Origin: Sinosporangium album
Lineage (GTDB): Bacteria > Actinomycetota > Actinomycetes > Streptosporangiales > Streptosporangiaceae
Assembly: GCF_900100605.1 (NCBI RefSeq)
Contig: NZ_FNCN01000004.1
Span: forward strand, 124,001 to 188,000
Direction: 5' to 3'
Length of the DNA stretch: 64,000 nucleotides
Part shown: one piece after another, positions 21,121 through 29,861 of the stretch
Numbering within the stretch: the first letter of the stretch is position 1
How the letters are laid out: each line of letters begins with the position of its first letter
Notes under the pieces: model-generated
Seen by the model: only the letters and a program-made list of their open reading frames with translations
Databases searched by the model: none
Told to the model about the DNA's origin: nothing
Translations under genes and position numbers: made by a program

Positions 21121-21915
21121 ATGATCGCGATTCTGGGGACCGGCAAGATGGGCGAAGCCCTCATGTCGGGCTTGCTTCGGGCGGGCTTCAAATCCGGCCA
21201 GATCATGGCGACGGCACGCCGGGTGGAGCGTGCCGAGGCGCTGCGTGAGAGCTACGGCGTGCGCGTGGTGTCCAACATCGAAGCCGCCAAATCCGCCGAC
21301 ACCCTCATCCTGACCGTCAAGCCCCAGGACATGGCGGGGCTGCTGGCGGAGATCCAGCCCTACGTCCCCGCCGACCGGCTCGTGATCTCCGCGGCGGCCG
21401 GCATCACGACCGCCTTCGTGGAGTCGCGGCTCGGCACGGACGTGCCGGTGGTCCGGGTGATGTCCAACACCCCCGTGCTGGTCGACGAGGCGATGAGCGT
21501 GATCTCCGCGGGCGCCCACGCGGGCGAGGAGCACCTGCGCCACACGGAGGAGCTGCTGAAGCCCGTCGGCAAGGTGCTGCGCATCCCCGAGTCGCAGCAG
21601 GACGCGGCCACCGCGCTGTCGGGCAGCGGCCCGGCCTACTTCTTCTACCTGGTCGAGGCCATGGTCGACGCCGGCATCCTGCTCGGCATGCCGCGCTCGG
21701 CGGCGCTTGACATGGTGACGCAGTCGATCGTGGGTGCGGCGATCATGCTCCGGGACTCCGGCGAGCACCCGGTCATCCTGCGCGAGGCGGTCACCTCGCC
21801 CGGTGGCACCACGATCGCCGCGATCGCCGAGCTTGAGCGCCACAGCGTGCGCGCGGCCTTCCTCGCCGCGATCGAGGCGGCACGCGACCGGGGCCGCGAG
21901 CTGGCCGCCGGCTGA
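21121..21915 (+). CDS. proC: Pyrroline-5-carboxylate reductase
   Basis: A 264-residue enzyme catalysing the last step of proline synthesis, NAD(P)H-dependent reduction of pyrroline-5-carboxylate. The dinucleotide site is IAILGTGKMGEALMSGLL at the very start. SNTPVLVDEAMSV and the family signature near LREAVTSPGGTTIAAIAELE at the C-terminus are both present, as is the catalytic-region ALSGSGPAYFFYLVEAM. The ATG at 21121 puts the Rossmann strand at the N-terminus as in the family; an in-frame GTG at 21076 behind a TAGGCT -10 box is a real alternative. It is a single gene here. Confidence 0.96.
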   Translation: MIAILGTGKMGEALMSGLLRAGFKSGQIMATARRVERAEALRESYGVRVVSNIEAAKSADTLILTVKPQDMAGLLAEIQPYVPADRLVISAAAGITTAFVESRLGTDVPVVRVMSNTPVLVDEAMSVISAGAHAGEEHLRHTEELLKPVGKVLRIPESQQDAATALSGSGPAYFFYLVEAMVDAGILLGMPRSAALDMVTQSIVGAAIMLRDSGEHPVILREAVTSPGGTTIAAIAELERHSVRAAFLAAIEAARDRGRELAAG

Positions 21916-22077
21916 CGCCGGGAGGTCGGGCCGCAGAGCTCCCGGGGCCGCGGAGCCCGCCCCGACCGCAGAGCCCGCCCCGACCGCGAATCAGTCCGGG
22001 CTGAAAAGCCTTAGGAAAGTTTCCAATTCAAAGGCATCATTTCCCTGGGATGGCCGCAGGTGAAATGAGGTCGGCTC

Positions 22078-23355
22078 GTGGCACAAGGACCTTCGATATG
22101 GTCGAGGGACTTCCGGCTCTTCTTCGCGGCCCGCACGGTGTCGATGCTCGGGCACGGCATGCTGCCCGTGGCCACGGCGCTCGGCGTGCAGAAGGACCAC
22201 GGCCCGACCGGCGTAGGGCTGGCGCTGGCCGCCGGGATGGCGCCGATGGCGCTGCTCATCCTGTTCGGCGGGGTGTTCGGCGACCGTTTCACCCCGCGCC
22301 GGATGATGGTGGGCGCCGACACCGTGCGCATGCTGTCCCAGGGATGTCTGGCCGCCCTGTTCTTCACCGGCGTTCCGGCCCTGTGGCAGATCATCCTGCT
22401 TTCCGCGATCACCGGTGCCGCCGCGGCCATGTTCCTCCCCGGCGTGGCGAGTACGGTGCCCCGCGTGGCCCGCGATGTACAGCAGGCCAATGCCGCCCTG
22501 CGCGTGTCCGAGTCGGTCATGCAGCTGGTAGGGCCGGGGCTGGCCGGAGTCCTGGTGGCGTCCGCCGGGGTGGGGGTGGTGTTCGCCGTCGAGGCCGGCG
22601 GGTTCGCGCTCAGCGCGCTGTGCCTGCTGCTGATGCGCGTGGAGGTGGAACGTGACGCCACCGCGAAGACCTCAGTGATCCGCGACCTGCGGGAGGGGTG
22701 GACCGAGTTCAGATCGCGCACCTGGATGTGGAGCGTGATCCTGGTGTGGGTGGTTTTCGGCATCACGCTGTTCGGCCCGATGATTCCGCTCGGCGCGCTG
22801 CTGGTGACGGAGAACGCCGGCGAGTCCGCCTATGGCCTGGTGCTGTCGGCCGGCGGCGCGGGCACGATCCTCGGCGGCCTGGTCGCCATGCGGCTACGCC
22901 CGCGGCGCCCGCTGGCGGCGGGCGCCGTCGCGATGTTCGGCTTCGCCCTGCAACCGCTGACGATCGCCCTCGCCGCACCCCTCCCTATGGTCATGGCGGG
23001 GTTCGTACTGGGGGGCGCCGGATGGGCCTTCTGGTCGGTGATGTGGGCGACGAGCATCCAGACGCACGTCGCCCCCGACGTGCTGAACCGCGTGAGCGCC
23101 TACGAGATCGGCGGGTCGATCTTCGCGATGCCGATCGGCCAGGCCCTCGCAGGGCCGATCGCCTCGCTGCTGGGCGGCCTGACCGGTGCCCCGGGCGCTC
23201 AGGCCCTCTCTGCGGGGGCCACGGCGATGCTGTGGCTTTCCACGGCGGTCACCGTCACCGGCCTGCTCACGCTGCTTCTCATTCCCGCGGTGCGCGGCCT
23301 GCGCCGCGCCGACCCCGCGCCGACCCCGGCTGCGGGGCCCCAGCCCGTTTCGTAG
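22078..23355 (+). CDS. MFS transporter
   Basis: A 425-residue major facilitator with about 12 hydrophobic segments. Typical features are the cytoplasmic loop-2 pattern FGDRFTPRRMMV (equivalent to GxxxDRxGRR) and a matching second-half loop with RLRPRRPL. The overall form (FRLFFAARTVSMLGHGMLPVA at the start) resembles the drug-efflux MFS group with members annotated as enterobactin or macrolide exporters. The substrate is unknown. The start is a GTG. A small perfect dyad GGAAAGTTTCC (22014-22024) lies 54 bases upstream and could be a regulatory site. Confidence 0.85.
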   Translation: MAQGPSIWSRDFRLFFAARTVSMLGHGMLPVATALGVQKDHGPTGVGLALAAGMAPMALLILFGGVFGDRFTPRRMMVGADTVRMLSQGCLAALFFTGVPALWQIILLSAITGAAAAMFLPGVASTVPRVARDVQQANAALRVSESVMQLVGPGLAGVLVASAGVGVVFAVEAGGFALSALCLLLMRVEVERDATAKTSVIRDLREGWTEFRSRTWMWSVILVWVVFGITLFGPMIPLGALLVTENAGESAYGLVLSAGGAGTILGGLVAMRLRPRRPLAAGAVAMFGFALQPLTIALAAPLPMVMAGFVLGGAGWAFWSVMWATSIQTHVAPDVLNRVSAYEIGGSIFAMPIGQALAGPIASLLGGLTGAPGAQALSAGATAMLWLSTAVTVTGLLTLLLIPAVRGLRRADPAPTPAAGPQPVS

Positions 23356-23365
23356 GAGAGTCCCC

Positions 23366-23545
23366 TCAGGCGTCGCGCCGCTGGAGCAGTACGGCGCCGA
23401 TCGCCAGGATGACCACGGCCCACAGCGTGTAGACCCCGAGCCCGGCCCACGGGCCGAGGAGCCCGTCGGTCGCGCCGACCTTGGAAGTACCCGTGGGGGA
23501 GGCGACCAGAAGCCCGGTCTCACTCCCGAAGTCACCGGAACCGCT
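23366..23545 (-). pseudogene. C-terminal remnant of an ABC-2 type permease
   Basis: On the minus strand, in a frame with no usable start, about 59 codons read as the end of an ABC-2 membrane protein: a small loop ETGLLVASPTGTSKVG, then one hydrophobic helix GLGVYTLWAVVILAIGAVLL ending QRRDA and stop. It begins right after the stop of the histidine kinase (23555) and is preceded in frame by a stop. Kinase-regulator-ABC transporter modules are common in actinomycetes, so this looks like the scar of a deletion that removed the response regulator, the ATPase and most of the permease. Confidence 0.65.
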
Positions 23546-23554
23546 TCACAGTGA

Positions 23555-24751
23555 TCACGCCTTGTCCTTCTGGGGGACGGGCAGCGGGATCTTCGCCATG
23601 ACCCGGAAGCCGCCGCTTTCCCGTGTCCCCGTCTGCAACTGCCCGCCGCAGAGCGCGACGCGCTCGGCCATGCCGGACAATCCGTGTCCACCGCTCCCGC
23701 CGGAGACGCCGACACCGTCGTCCAGCACCTCGACTTCGACGGAGGAGTCCGTATAGGCCAGCCGTACCGTGGCGCGGGCCCCGCCGCCGTGTTTGCGCGT
23801 GTTGGTGAGGGCCTCCTGCACGATCCGGTAGACCGCGCGGTCGATCGCCGAGGGCAGAGGTACGGCGTCGCCCTCCACCCGCAGCTCAACGGGCAGGCCG
23901 GCCTGTCTGACCTGGGTGAAGAGGTCGGGGAGCGCCGCCGTACCCGCCGTCGGCGCCGCGGCGGGGTCGTCGGGGGCCTCATCCGGGCCGGTGCCGTCGG
24001 CCCGCAGCACGTTGAGGAGCTGACGCATCTCGCCGAGCGCCTCCCTGGCGGTGCTTTCCGCGGTGGCGAGCGCCTCCTGGGCGCTGTCGGGGCGCCTGGC
24101 CATGTTCGTGCGGGCCGCGCCGACCATGACACTGATCACGCTGATGTGGTGGGCCACCACGTCATGGAGCTCGCGGGCGATGCGTCTGCGCTCGGCGCGC
24201 ACCGCCTCGTCGGCGGCCTGCCGTGCCGCACGCCTGCGCAGTTCGAGGCGTAGACGTATGACCTGCCCGACCACGATGACCAGCAGGGGGCCGAATGCGA
24301 AGCTCAGGACGTGGCCGACCGTGCCGGTGCGCACGTAGGTGAGGAGGGCCGAGGCGCCGATGTACAGCGCCATGGTCACGGCGCAGGTGATCCAACTGAC
24401 CTTCGACCTTGTGTACTTGCCCACGCTGTAGAACGCGACCAGCGCCGCGGGACCGAACAGCGTGCTGTCGGTGTGGACGAGCGCGGCTCGCGCGATGTCC
24501 GCCGCCACCACGACGCCGAGGACGTGCAGGGGGTGACTGCGCCTCCGCAGCAGGGCGAGGGCGCCGACGGCGCACAGGAGTAGCGACGCGCCCAAGCCTA
24601 GGGAAGGCGGGCGGGGCGGTTGCCGGCCCAGCTCGAAGAGGATGAGCGAGCTGAGCGTCTCCAGCAGCCACACGACGGTGACCAGGCAGATGTTCAGGGC
24701 GCGGGCCCACCGGTCGGCCTTCCACGCGGTCTGGGTGCTCCGCATGCGCAT
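23555..24751 (-). CDS. Sensor histidine kinase (HisKA_3 type, orphan)
   Basis: A 398-residue kinase with about five N-terminal membrane helices (to about residue 165) and no large extracellular domain, as in DesK- or LiaS-like intramembrane sensors. The phosphorylated His is in RRRIARELHDVVAHHIS (HisKA_3). The catalytic domain has the N-box IVQEALTNTRKHG, the G1 box VLDDGVGVSG and the G2 box GHGLSGMAERV. Its response regulator would be a NarL/LuxR type, but none is adjacent; a permease remnant lies directly downstream instead. It is divergent from acuC. Confidence 0.9.
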   Translation of the reverse strand: MRMRSTQTAWKADRWARALNICLVTVVWLLETLSSLILFELGRQPPRPPSLGLGASLLLCAVGALALLRRRSHPLHVLGVVVAADIARAALVHTDSTLFGPAALVAFYSVGKYTRSKVSWITCAVTMALYIGASALLTYVRTGTVGHVLSFAFGPLLVIVVGQVIRLRLELRRRAARQAADEAVRAERRRIARELHDVVAHHISVISVMVGAARTNMARRPDSAQEALATAESTAREALGEMRQLLNVLRADGTGPDEAPDDPAAAPTAGTAALPDLFTQVRQAGLPVELRVEGDAVPLPSAIDRAVYRIVQEALTNTRKHGGGARATVRLAYTDSSVEVEVLDDGVGVSGGSGGHGLSGMAERVALCGGQLQTGTRESGGFRVMAKIPLPVPQKDKA

Positions 24752-24945
24752 ACCCAGAGATTACGTGTTTGCTCAATGATCTGCCGAAATAGTCTAAGGA
24801 TTGAGAACAAGCGTTACCCAAGGGCGTACGGCTCCGCCGAATGATCGCCGGATCGGCCCGGTGCGGTAACGTCGGCTCCCTGGAGGGAGGGGGCGGCCGC
24901 CCTCCACACGCCCTCGGGAGAGCCGTTTACGAGGGGGAGCCCTCC

Positions 24946-26109
24946 ATGAGTGAGTCCGTGTGGGTTGTCTGGGACGACGCGCTCACCTCCTACGACTTCG
25001 GGCCCGGTCACCCGATGGCTCCTATCCGGGTCGAGCTGACCATGGCGCTCGCACGTGAGCTCGGCGTGCTCGACGGGGTCGAGCTGACCGGATGCGCCGC
25101 CGCCACCGACGACGAACTCGCTCTCGTCCACCACCGCGACTACATCGAGGCGGTCAAGGCGGTCTCCGCGCGCGGTGAGCCCGATCTGCGCCGCGGCCTC
25201 GGGCCCGGCGACACCCCGGCCTTCCGCGGCGTGCACGAGGCGTCGGCGCTGATCGCGGGGGCGACGCTGACCGCCGCGCGAGCCGTGTGGACGGGGAGGG
25301 CCGAGCACGCCGTCAACATCGCGGGCGGCCTCCACCACGCGATGCCGGGCGCGGCGAGCGGCTTCTGCGTCTACAACGACCCCGGCGTCGCGATCGCCTG
25401 GCTGCTCTCCCAGGGGGCCGAGCGGGTCGCCTACGTCGATGTCGATGTGCACCACGGCGACGGGGTGCAATACATGTTCGAGCACGATCCCCGCGTCCTC
25501 ACGATCAGCCTGCACGAGACCCCGACGAGCCTGTTCCCCGGCACCGGCTTCCCCACGGAGACCGGCGCCGAAGGCACCGCCGTCAACGTGGCCCTTCCCG
25601 TCGGGTGCGGCGACGGCGGCTGGCTGCGGGCGTTCCACGCGGTCGTGCCGCCGCTGTTGAGGGAGTTCGCCCCCGAGGTGCTCGTCACCCAGCACGGCTG
25701 CGACAGCCATGCCCTCGATCCGCTCGCGCACCTCATGCTGAGCATCGACGGGCAGCGTACGGCGTATGCCGTGCTCCACAGCCTGGCCCATGAGACGGCC
25801 GGCGGGCGCTGGATCGCGACCGGAGGCGGTGGCTATGAGCTGGTCCAGGTGGTGCCCCGGGCATGGACGCATCTGATCGCGGAGGCCGCGGGCGATCCGG
25901 TCGAGCCGACGACCCCGACCCCGGCGCGGTGGCGGGAGTTTGCGACGGAAAAAACTGGTGAGGTACCGCCTTTGACGATGACCGACGGTCGTAGCCCGGA
26001 ATTTTACGACTTCACTGATGGTTATGACCCTAGTGACGCCGTCGACCGCTCCATCGTGGCGACGCGGAAGGCGGTCTTTCCCCTACATGGACTCGACCCT
26101 CTCCCCTGA
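24946..26109 (+). CDS. acuC: AcuC-like deacetylase (histone deacetylase superfamily)
   Basis: A 387-residue zinc deacetylase of the arginase/HDAC fold. In AcuC systems such enzymes remove acetyl groups from lysines, for example of acetyl-CoA synthetase. Active-site features visible are HPMAPIRVELT near the N-terminus, the catalytic His pair region GGLHHAMPGAASGFCVYND, the zinc site DVDVHHGDGVQ, LHETP, TQHGCDSHALDPLAHL and the transition-state Tyr loop ATGGGGYE. The start ATG has GAGGGGGAG upstream. The next gene begins 20 bases after its stop, so the two probably form an operon. Confidence 0.92.
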   Translation: MSESVWVVWDDALTSYDFGPGHPMAPIRVELTMALARELGVLDGVELTGCAAATDDELALVHHRDYIEAVKAVSARGEPDLRRGLGPGDTPAFRGVHEASALIAGATLTAARAVWTGRAEHAVNIAGGLHHAMPGAASGFCVYNDPGVAIAWLLSQGAERVAYVDVDVHHGDGVQYMFEHDPRVLTISLHETPTSLFPGTGFPTETGAEGTAVNVALPVGCGDGGWLRAFHAVVPPLLREFAPEVLVTQHGCDSHALDPLAHLMLSIDGQRTAYAVLHSLAHETAGGRWIATGGGGYELVQVVPRAWTHLIAEAAGDPVEPTTPTPARWREFATEKTGEVPPLTMTDGRSPEFYDFTDGYDPSDAVDRSIVATRKAVFPLHGLDPLP

Positions 26110-26129
26110 GGGGCCTTCCGGAGGTCAAC

Positions 26130-26918
26130 TTGCCCAGCCGGGATGAACTACGCGACCACCTGATACGCACCAGAATCGCTGGAGATGTCGCAACCAGCAG
26201 GGAAAACAACCTCGATCACTATCGGTTGCTGGCGGAGCGTGACCCCTACCTCATGCTCGGGCTCACCCTCTCGGAGCCGTGGCCGTTCCGCGACATCCTC
26301 GCATTGATGGCCAAGGCCGCGGGAGTCGTCCCCGACCCCGAGCATCTCACGGGCCAGGACACCATCGATCCCGAGCGCGTGCTCGACGCGCTGGACGAGA
26401 TGGCGGAGGTCATCGCGGGGGCTCTCGCCGTACCGGGAGCGCGGGTGCTGCTGGCCACGGGGCACCCGGCGGGGCTGCTGCCCGTGCACCTGGCGCTGGG
26501 GCGGCTCGCGGTGGCGCACGGAGCCACCCTGCTTGAGCCCGCCGAGGGCTTCGAGCACGTCAACCCGTACTTCGGTCGCAGGCGCTCGATCCGCTACCTC
26601 GAAGGCGTGGCGATCCTCTCGGACAAGGGCGCCTTCGTCCACTCCCACGAGGCCGAGCCGATGCGTGCGATGCTCGCCGAGCTCGGAGACGACCGGCCCG
26701 ACCTGGTCATCGCCGACCACGGCTGGGCGGGCGCCGCGGGGGAGGCGGGTCTGCTCACGGTGGGCTTCGCCGACAGCAACGACCCGGCGCTCTTCGTGGG
26801 GGAGGCCGAAGGCAAGCTCGCGGCCGTCGTGCCGCTCGATGACCACGTGCTTCCGCGTTACTACGCTCCGTTGGCTGATTATCTGGTAACGCAGGTCACC
26901 CGCGCCCTAGGAGCCTGA
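26130..26918 (+). CDS. Conserved actinobacterial protein, putative phosphatase
   Basis: A 262-residue cytoplasmic protein often listed in actinomycete genomes as a phosphatase, though I cannot identify a catalytic signature with certainty. Regions that look functional are LLATGHPAGLLPVHLALGRL, EHVNPYFGRRRSIRYLEGVAIL, then FVHSHEAEPMRAML and LVIADHGWAGAAGEAG, rich in His and Asp. The start is TTG 26130, supported by GGAGGTC 5 bases upstream. It follows acuC by 20 bases and is likely co-transcribed, hinting at a shared metabolic or modification role. Confidence 0.7.
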   Translation: MPSRDELRDHLIRTRIAGDVATSRENNLDHYRLLAERDPYLMLGLTLSEPWPFRDILALMAKAAGVVPDPEHLTGQDTIDPERVLDALDEMAEVIAGALAVPGARVLLATGHPAGLLPVHLALGRLAVAHGATLLEPAEGFEHVNPYFGRRRSIRYLEGVAILSDKGAFVHSHEAEPMRAMLAELGDDRPDLVIADHGWAGAAGEAGLLTVGFADSNDPALFVGEAEGKLAAVVPLDDHVLPRYYAPLADYLVTQVTRALGA

Positions 26919-27223
26919 TTCGGCCCACCTTATACGTGTATTTCGCGCCTGCATTCCTCGTCACACCCCCCGCGTTTGCCAACTTTTTGAGGCCGCTGGG
27001 CGAGGCTGATGGTGAGGGAGTTGGCCCGTTCCAGTGCGTGGCCAGGGCCCTGCGGTGGCTGCTGGCCTGGCACTTCTCGGGTTTCACGGACATAGGACAC
27101 CGATGGCTGATGAAATGGGGGGTTTGCGCGTTCGGGGTCCGGACTTACGCTGACAGCAGTACACGTGCGTGAGCAATGGCACCAGTGGGGATAACCCGGA
27201 TACACGTGCGGAAGAGGCGTCCG
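26919..27223. other. 305-base intergenic region with a spaced direct repeat
   Basis: No credible gene: the open plus-strand frame at 26936-27172 lacks a ribosome site and normal composition. The notable structure is the 10-bp sequence TACACGTGCG present twice, at 27160-27169 and 27201-27210, 41 bases apart (about four helical turns), directly before the HTH gene. A possible -10 box TACGCT lies at 27146-27151. Confidence 0.5.
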
Positions 27224-27427
27224 ATGGGTGCAGTCGAAAGACCTCTCAGTGAGGTGCAGTTCTTGACGGTGGCCGAGGTGGCCACGGTCATGAGGGTGTC
27301 CAAGATGACGGTGTACCGGCTCGTACACTCAGGCGAACTGCCGGCCATCAGGGTCGGCCGGTCGTTCCGAGTGCCCGAGAAGGCGGTACACGACTATCTG
27401 CGGGATGCCTACATCGCGGCAGGGTGA
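27224..27427 (+). CDS. Small helix-turn-helix DNA-binding protein (excisionase/MerR-like)
   Basis: A 67-residue single-domain protein. Nearly all of it is a MerR/excisionase-type winged helix: FLTVAEVATVMRVSKMTVYRLVHSGELPAIRVGRSFRVPEKAV in conventional order, followed by HDYLRDAY. The core TVAEVATVMRVSKMTVYRLV resembles BldC-type developmental regulators, but this protein is distinct from the closer BldC match at 51123. The ATG at 27224 is chosen for its GAGG and because homologues of this widespread family begin just before ERPL. Direct repeats upstream may be its own binding sites. Confidence 0.85.
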   Translation: MGAVERPLSEVQFLTVAEVATVMRVSKMTVYRLVHSGELPAIRVGRSFRVPEKAVHDYLRDAYIAAG

Positions 27428-27624
27428 GGCCACGGTCCCGGCATACCGGGAAAGGTTGCCGAGGGCCCGGCGCTTCACATCATGTAGCGGTATGCGACGG
27501 CATGCCGTGAATGGCTGATGCGCGGGGTCCCCCCAGGGACCGATCTACCGTGGATCGCCGGTAGTCTGTTGGCCCGGTGTGCGTTCGTGCACCGGTTTGA
27601 CGTCTACCGCTACCTGGGGGTCCC

Positions 27625-27723
27625 GTGGGCTCTGTGATTAAGAAGCGCCGTAAGCGCATGGCCAAGAAGAAGCACCGCAAGCTGCTGAAGAAGACCCGCA
27701 TCCAGCGGCGCAACAAGAAGTAG
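27625..27723 (+). CDS. 30S ribosomal protein bS22 (AURKAIP1/COX24 domain)
   Basis: A 32-residue, extremely basic peptide: it begins [19 protein letters not shown] and ends RIQRRNKK. This is the AURKAIP1/COX24-domain protein found on mycobacterial 30S subunits as bS22. The start is GTG with GGGGG 5 bases upstream. TAGTCT at 27562-27567 is a plausible -10 box, giving a leader of about 50 bases. It is conserved between the HTH gene and the SDR gene in many actinomycetes. Confidence 0.9.
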   Translation: MGSVIKKRRKRMAKKKHRKLLKKTRIQRRNKK

Positions 27724-27747
27724 TAACGCGGGACCTGCGAGGCGCCG

Positions 27748-28791
27748 ATGACCCACACCGTGCTTGTCACAGGGGTCTCACGCCACATCGGCGCCCGAGT
27801 GGCGGGCGTTCTCGCGTCCGACCCGGATGTCGCCAGCGTCATCGGAGTGGACACCGCACCGCCCTGGAGTCAGGGCAGGTCGTATGACCCATCGGGTCGC
27901 GCGCAGTTCGTCCGGGTCGATCTGCGCAGTTCCGACATCGCAGATGTGATGTCGGTAGCCGACATCGACACCGTTGTGCATTTGAGTCTGGTCAGCGCTC
28001 CTTCACGTAGCGCGGGCAGGGACTCCATGAAGGAGCACAACATCATCGGGACGATGCAGCTCCTGGCCGCCTGCCAGCGGTCGGCCACCGTGCGGCGTGT
28101 CGTCGTGCGCTCGACCACCGCTGTCTACGGTTCGTCGTCCCACGACCCGGCCGTCTTCACCGAAGATCTAGAGGCGGCCGACACGCCGAACCACGGCTAC
28201 GGCAAGGACGCCATCGAAGTCGAGGGCTACGTGCGGGGCTTCGCCCGGCGCCGCCCCGACATCCCGGTGTCGTTACTGCGGTTCGCCCCCCTCATGGGGC
28301 CGACCGTGTCCTCGCCGCTCACCCGGTTCTTCGTCAAGCCCGTGCTGCCGACCGTGCTGGGCTTCGACCCGCGCCTCCAGTTCGTCCACGAGGACGACGC
28401 GGTCGAAGTCCTGCGCCGCATGGCCGTGGAAGACCACCCCGGCACCTTCAACGTGGCGGGCGACGGCGTCCTGACGATGTCCCAGTGCGTGCGGCGCACG
28501 GGACGGCTCACGGTTCCGCTTCCCTCGCCCGCGTTCCGCGTGCTCGGCGAGGCCGTACGGCGGGCCGGTATCCTCGAGTATTCGCCGGAGCAGCTCAGCC
28601 TGCTGAGCCACGGCCGGGCCGTCGACACCGCACGACTGGCCCACGAACTGGGATGGAAGCCGAAGTTCACCACCGCGGCCGCCTTCGACGACTTCCTCCG
28701 CGCCCACGGGATGCCGGGCGGGCTCCCGGTCGCGTTGGTCGACGCGGTGGCGGAGCTGGTCCGTCCCCGTGGAGACACCGGGGGTGAGTGA
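27748..28791 (+). CDS. NAD-dependent epimerase/dehydratase (extended SDR)
   Basis: A 347-residue extended short-chain dehydrogenase/reductase. The NAD site is TVLVTGVSRHIGARVAGVL, in which the usual GxxGxxG is replaced by G-VSRH-IG. The acidic end of strand 2 is VIGVDTAP. The active-site pair is YGKDAIE (YxxxK), preceded by RSTTAVYGSSS. The product and substrate are unknown. It starts 24 bases after bS22 and its stop overlaps the start of the acyltransferase (GTGA), so those two are translationally coupled. The arrangement SDR-PlsC suggests lipid or cell-envelope metabolism. Confidence 0.87.
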   Translation: MTHTVLVTGVSRHIGARVAGVLASDPDVASVIGVDTAPPWSQGRSYDPSGRAQFVRVDLRSSDIADVMSVADIDTVVHLSLVSAPSRSAGRDSMKEHNIIGTMQLLAACQRSATVRRVVVRSTTAVYGSSSHDPAVFTEDLEAADTPNHGYGKDAIEVEGYVRGFARRRPDIPVSLLRFAPLMGPTVSSPLTRFFVKPVLPTVLGFDPRLQFVHEDDAVEVLRRMAVEDHPGTFNVAGDGVLTMSQCVRRTGRLTVPLPSPAFRVLGEAVRRAGILEYSPEQLSLLSHGRAVDTARLAHELGWKPKFTTAAAFDDFLRAHGMPGGLPVALVDAVAELVRPRGDTGGE

Positions 28792-29762
28792 CAATGCGAT
28801 CCGCACCTGACGACGACCGGCCGGGACGGGTCATCCCATTCGGGAAGGGCCGAGACAGGGCCTACGACGCTTACGGCCACGCCTACGACGCCGATGAGGC
28901 GCGCGGAGATCACGGGGCCGAGCGCCGCGTCGACCACCTGACCCGCTTCATGGACTTCTTGCGCCGGAGGGTCGCCGGCGACTACGAGGTCGACGAGTTC
29001 GGGTTCGACCCTGAGCTGACCGACAAGGTCACGCTCGAACTCATGCGGCCGCTGTACCGCACGTGGTTCCGGGTCGAGACCCTGGGAGCGGGCGACGTGC
29101 CCGCGGAGAGCGGCGCCCTGATCGTCGCCAACCACTCCGGCACGCTCCCGCTGGACGCCCTGATGTTGCAGGTCGCCATGCACGACGAGGTCGGCAGGCC
29201 CCTGCGCCTGCTCGGAGCCGACCTCGTCTACCAACTCCCCGTTCTCAACCACCTGGCCCGCAAGACCGGCCACACGCTGGCCTGCCGCGAGGACGCCGAC
29301 AGGCTCCTGCGCAAGGGGGAGGCGGTCGGGGTGTTCCCCGAAGGGTTCAAGGGGGTCGGCAAGCCGTTCTCCGAGCGCTACCGGCTGCAGCGGTTCGGCA
29401 GGGGCGGTTTCGTGGCCTCCGCCATACGCGCCGGGGTGCCCATCGTGCCGTGCGCGATCGTGGGGGCCGAGGAGATCTATCCGAAGATCGGCGATCTGCC
29501 GGTGCTCGCCCGCATCCTGGGGCTGCCTTACCTCCCGATCACGCCGCTCTTCCCGTGGTTCGGGCCGCTCGGGCTGATCCCGTTGCCGTCCAAGTGGATG
29601 ATCGAGTTCGGGGAGCCCATCCGCACCGACGACTACGATCCCGGCGCGGCCGACGACCCGATGCTGGTCTTCAACCTCACCGACCATGTGCGGGAGATCA
29701 TGCAGCAGATGCTCAACGAGCTGCGCCTGCGTCGGGGGCACGCCTTCCCGCCGCTCTTCTGA
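28788..29762 (+). CDS. PlsC-type 1-acylglycerol-3-phosphate acyltransferase family protein
   Basis: A 324-residue membrane-associated acyltransferase. A charged N-terminal extension of about 90 residues precedes the PlsC domain. The catalytic box is NHSGTLPLD (NHxxxxxD), followed by the substrate box FPEGFKGVGK and the last motif VPIVPCAIVGAEEIYP. It should transfer an acyl chain to lysophosphatidic acid or a related lipid alcohol. The GTG start overlaps the SDR stop. Its own TGA is the first base triplet of a 13-bp tandem repeat array. Confidence 0.88.
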   Translation: MTMRSAPDDDRPGRVIPFGKGRDRAYDAYGHAYDADEARGDHGAERRVDHLTRFMDFLRRRVAGDYEVDEFGFDPELTDKVTLELMRPLYRTWFRVETLGAGDVPAESGALIVANHSGTLPLDALMLQVAMHDEVGRPLRLLGADLVYQLPVLNHLARKTGHTLACREDADRLLRKGEAVGVFPEGFKGVGKPFSERYRLQRFGRGGFVASAIRAGVPIVPCAIVGAEEIYPKIGDLPVLARILGLPYLPITPLFPWFGPLGLIPLPSKWMIEFGEPIRTDDYDPGAADDPMLVFNLTDHVREIMQQMLNELRLRRGHAFPPLF

Positions 29763-29850
29763 CCCCGATGCGTGACCCCGATGCGTGACCCCGATGCGTG
29801 ACCCCGATGCGTGACCCCGATGCGTGACCCCGATGCGTGACCCCGATGCA
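29760..29850. repeat. 13-bp tandem repeat, seven copies
   Basis: Unit TGACCCCGATGCG, six exact copies and a seventh with one change (ending GCA). The first unit supplies the stop codon of the PlsC gene. No spacers vary between units, so this is a minisatellite and not a CRISPR. Confidence 0.95.
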
Positions 29851-29861
29851 TGGCCCTGGCG

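Noticed and set aside
26936-27172. 79-codon plus-strand frame before the HTH gene
   Set aside because: No ribosome site, irregular composition, and it overlaps what looks like promoter DNA with direct repeats.
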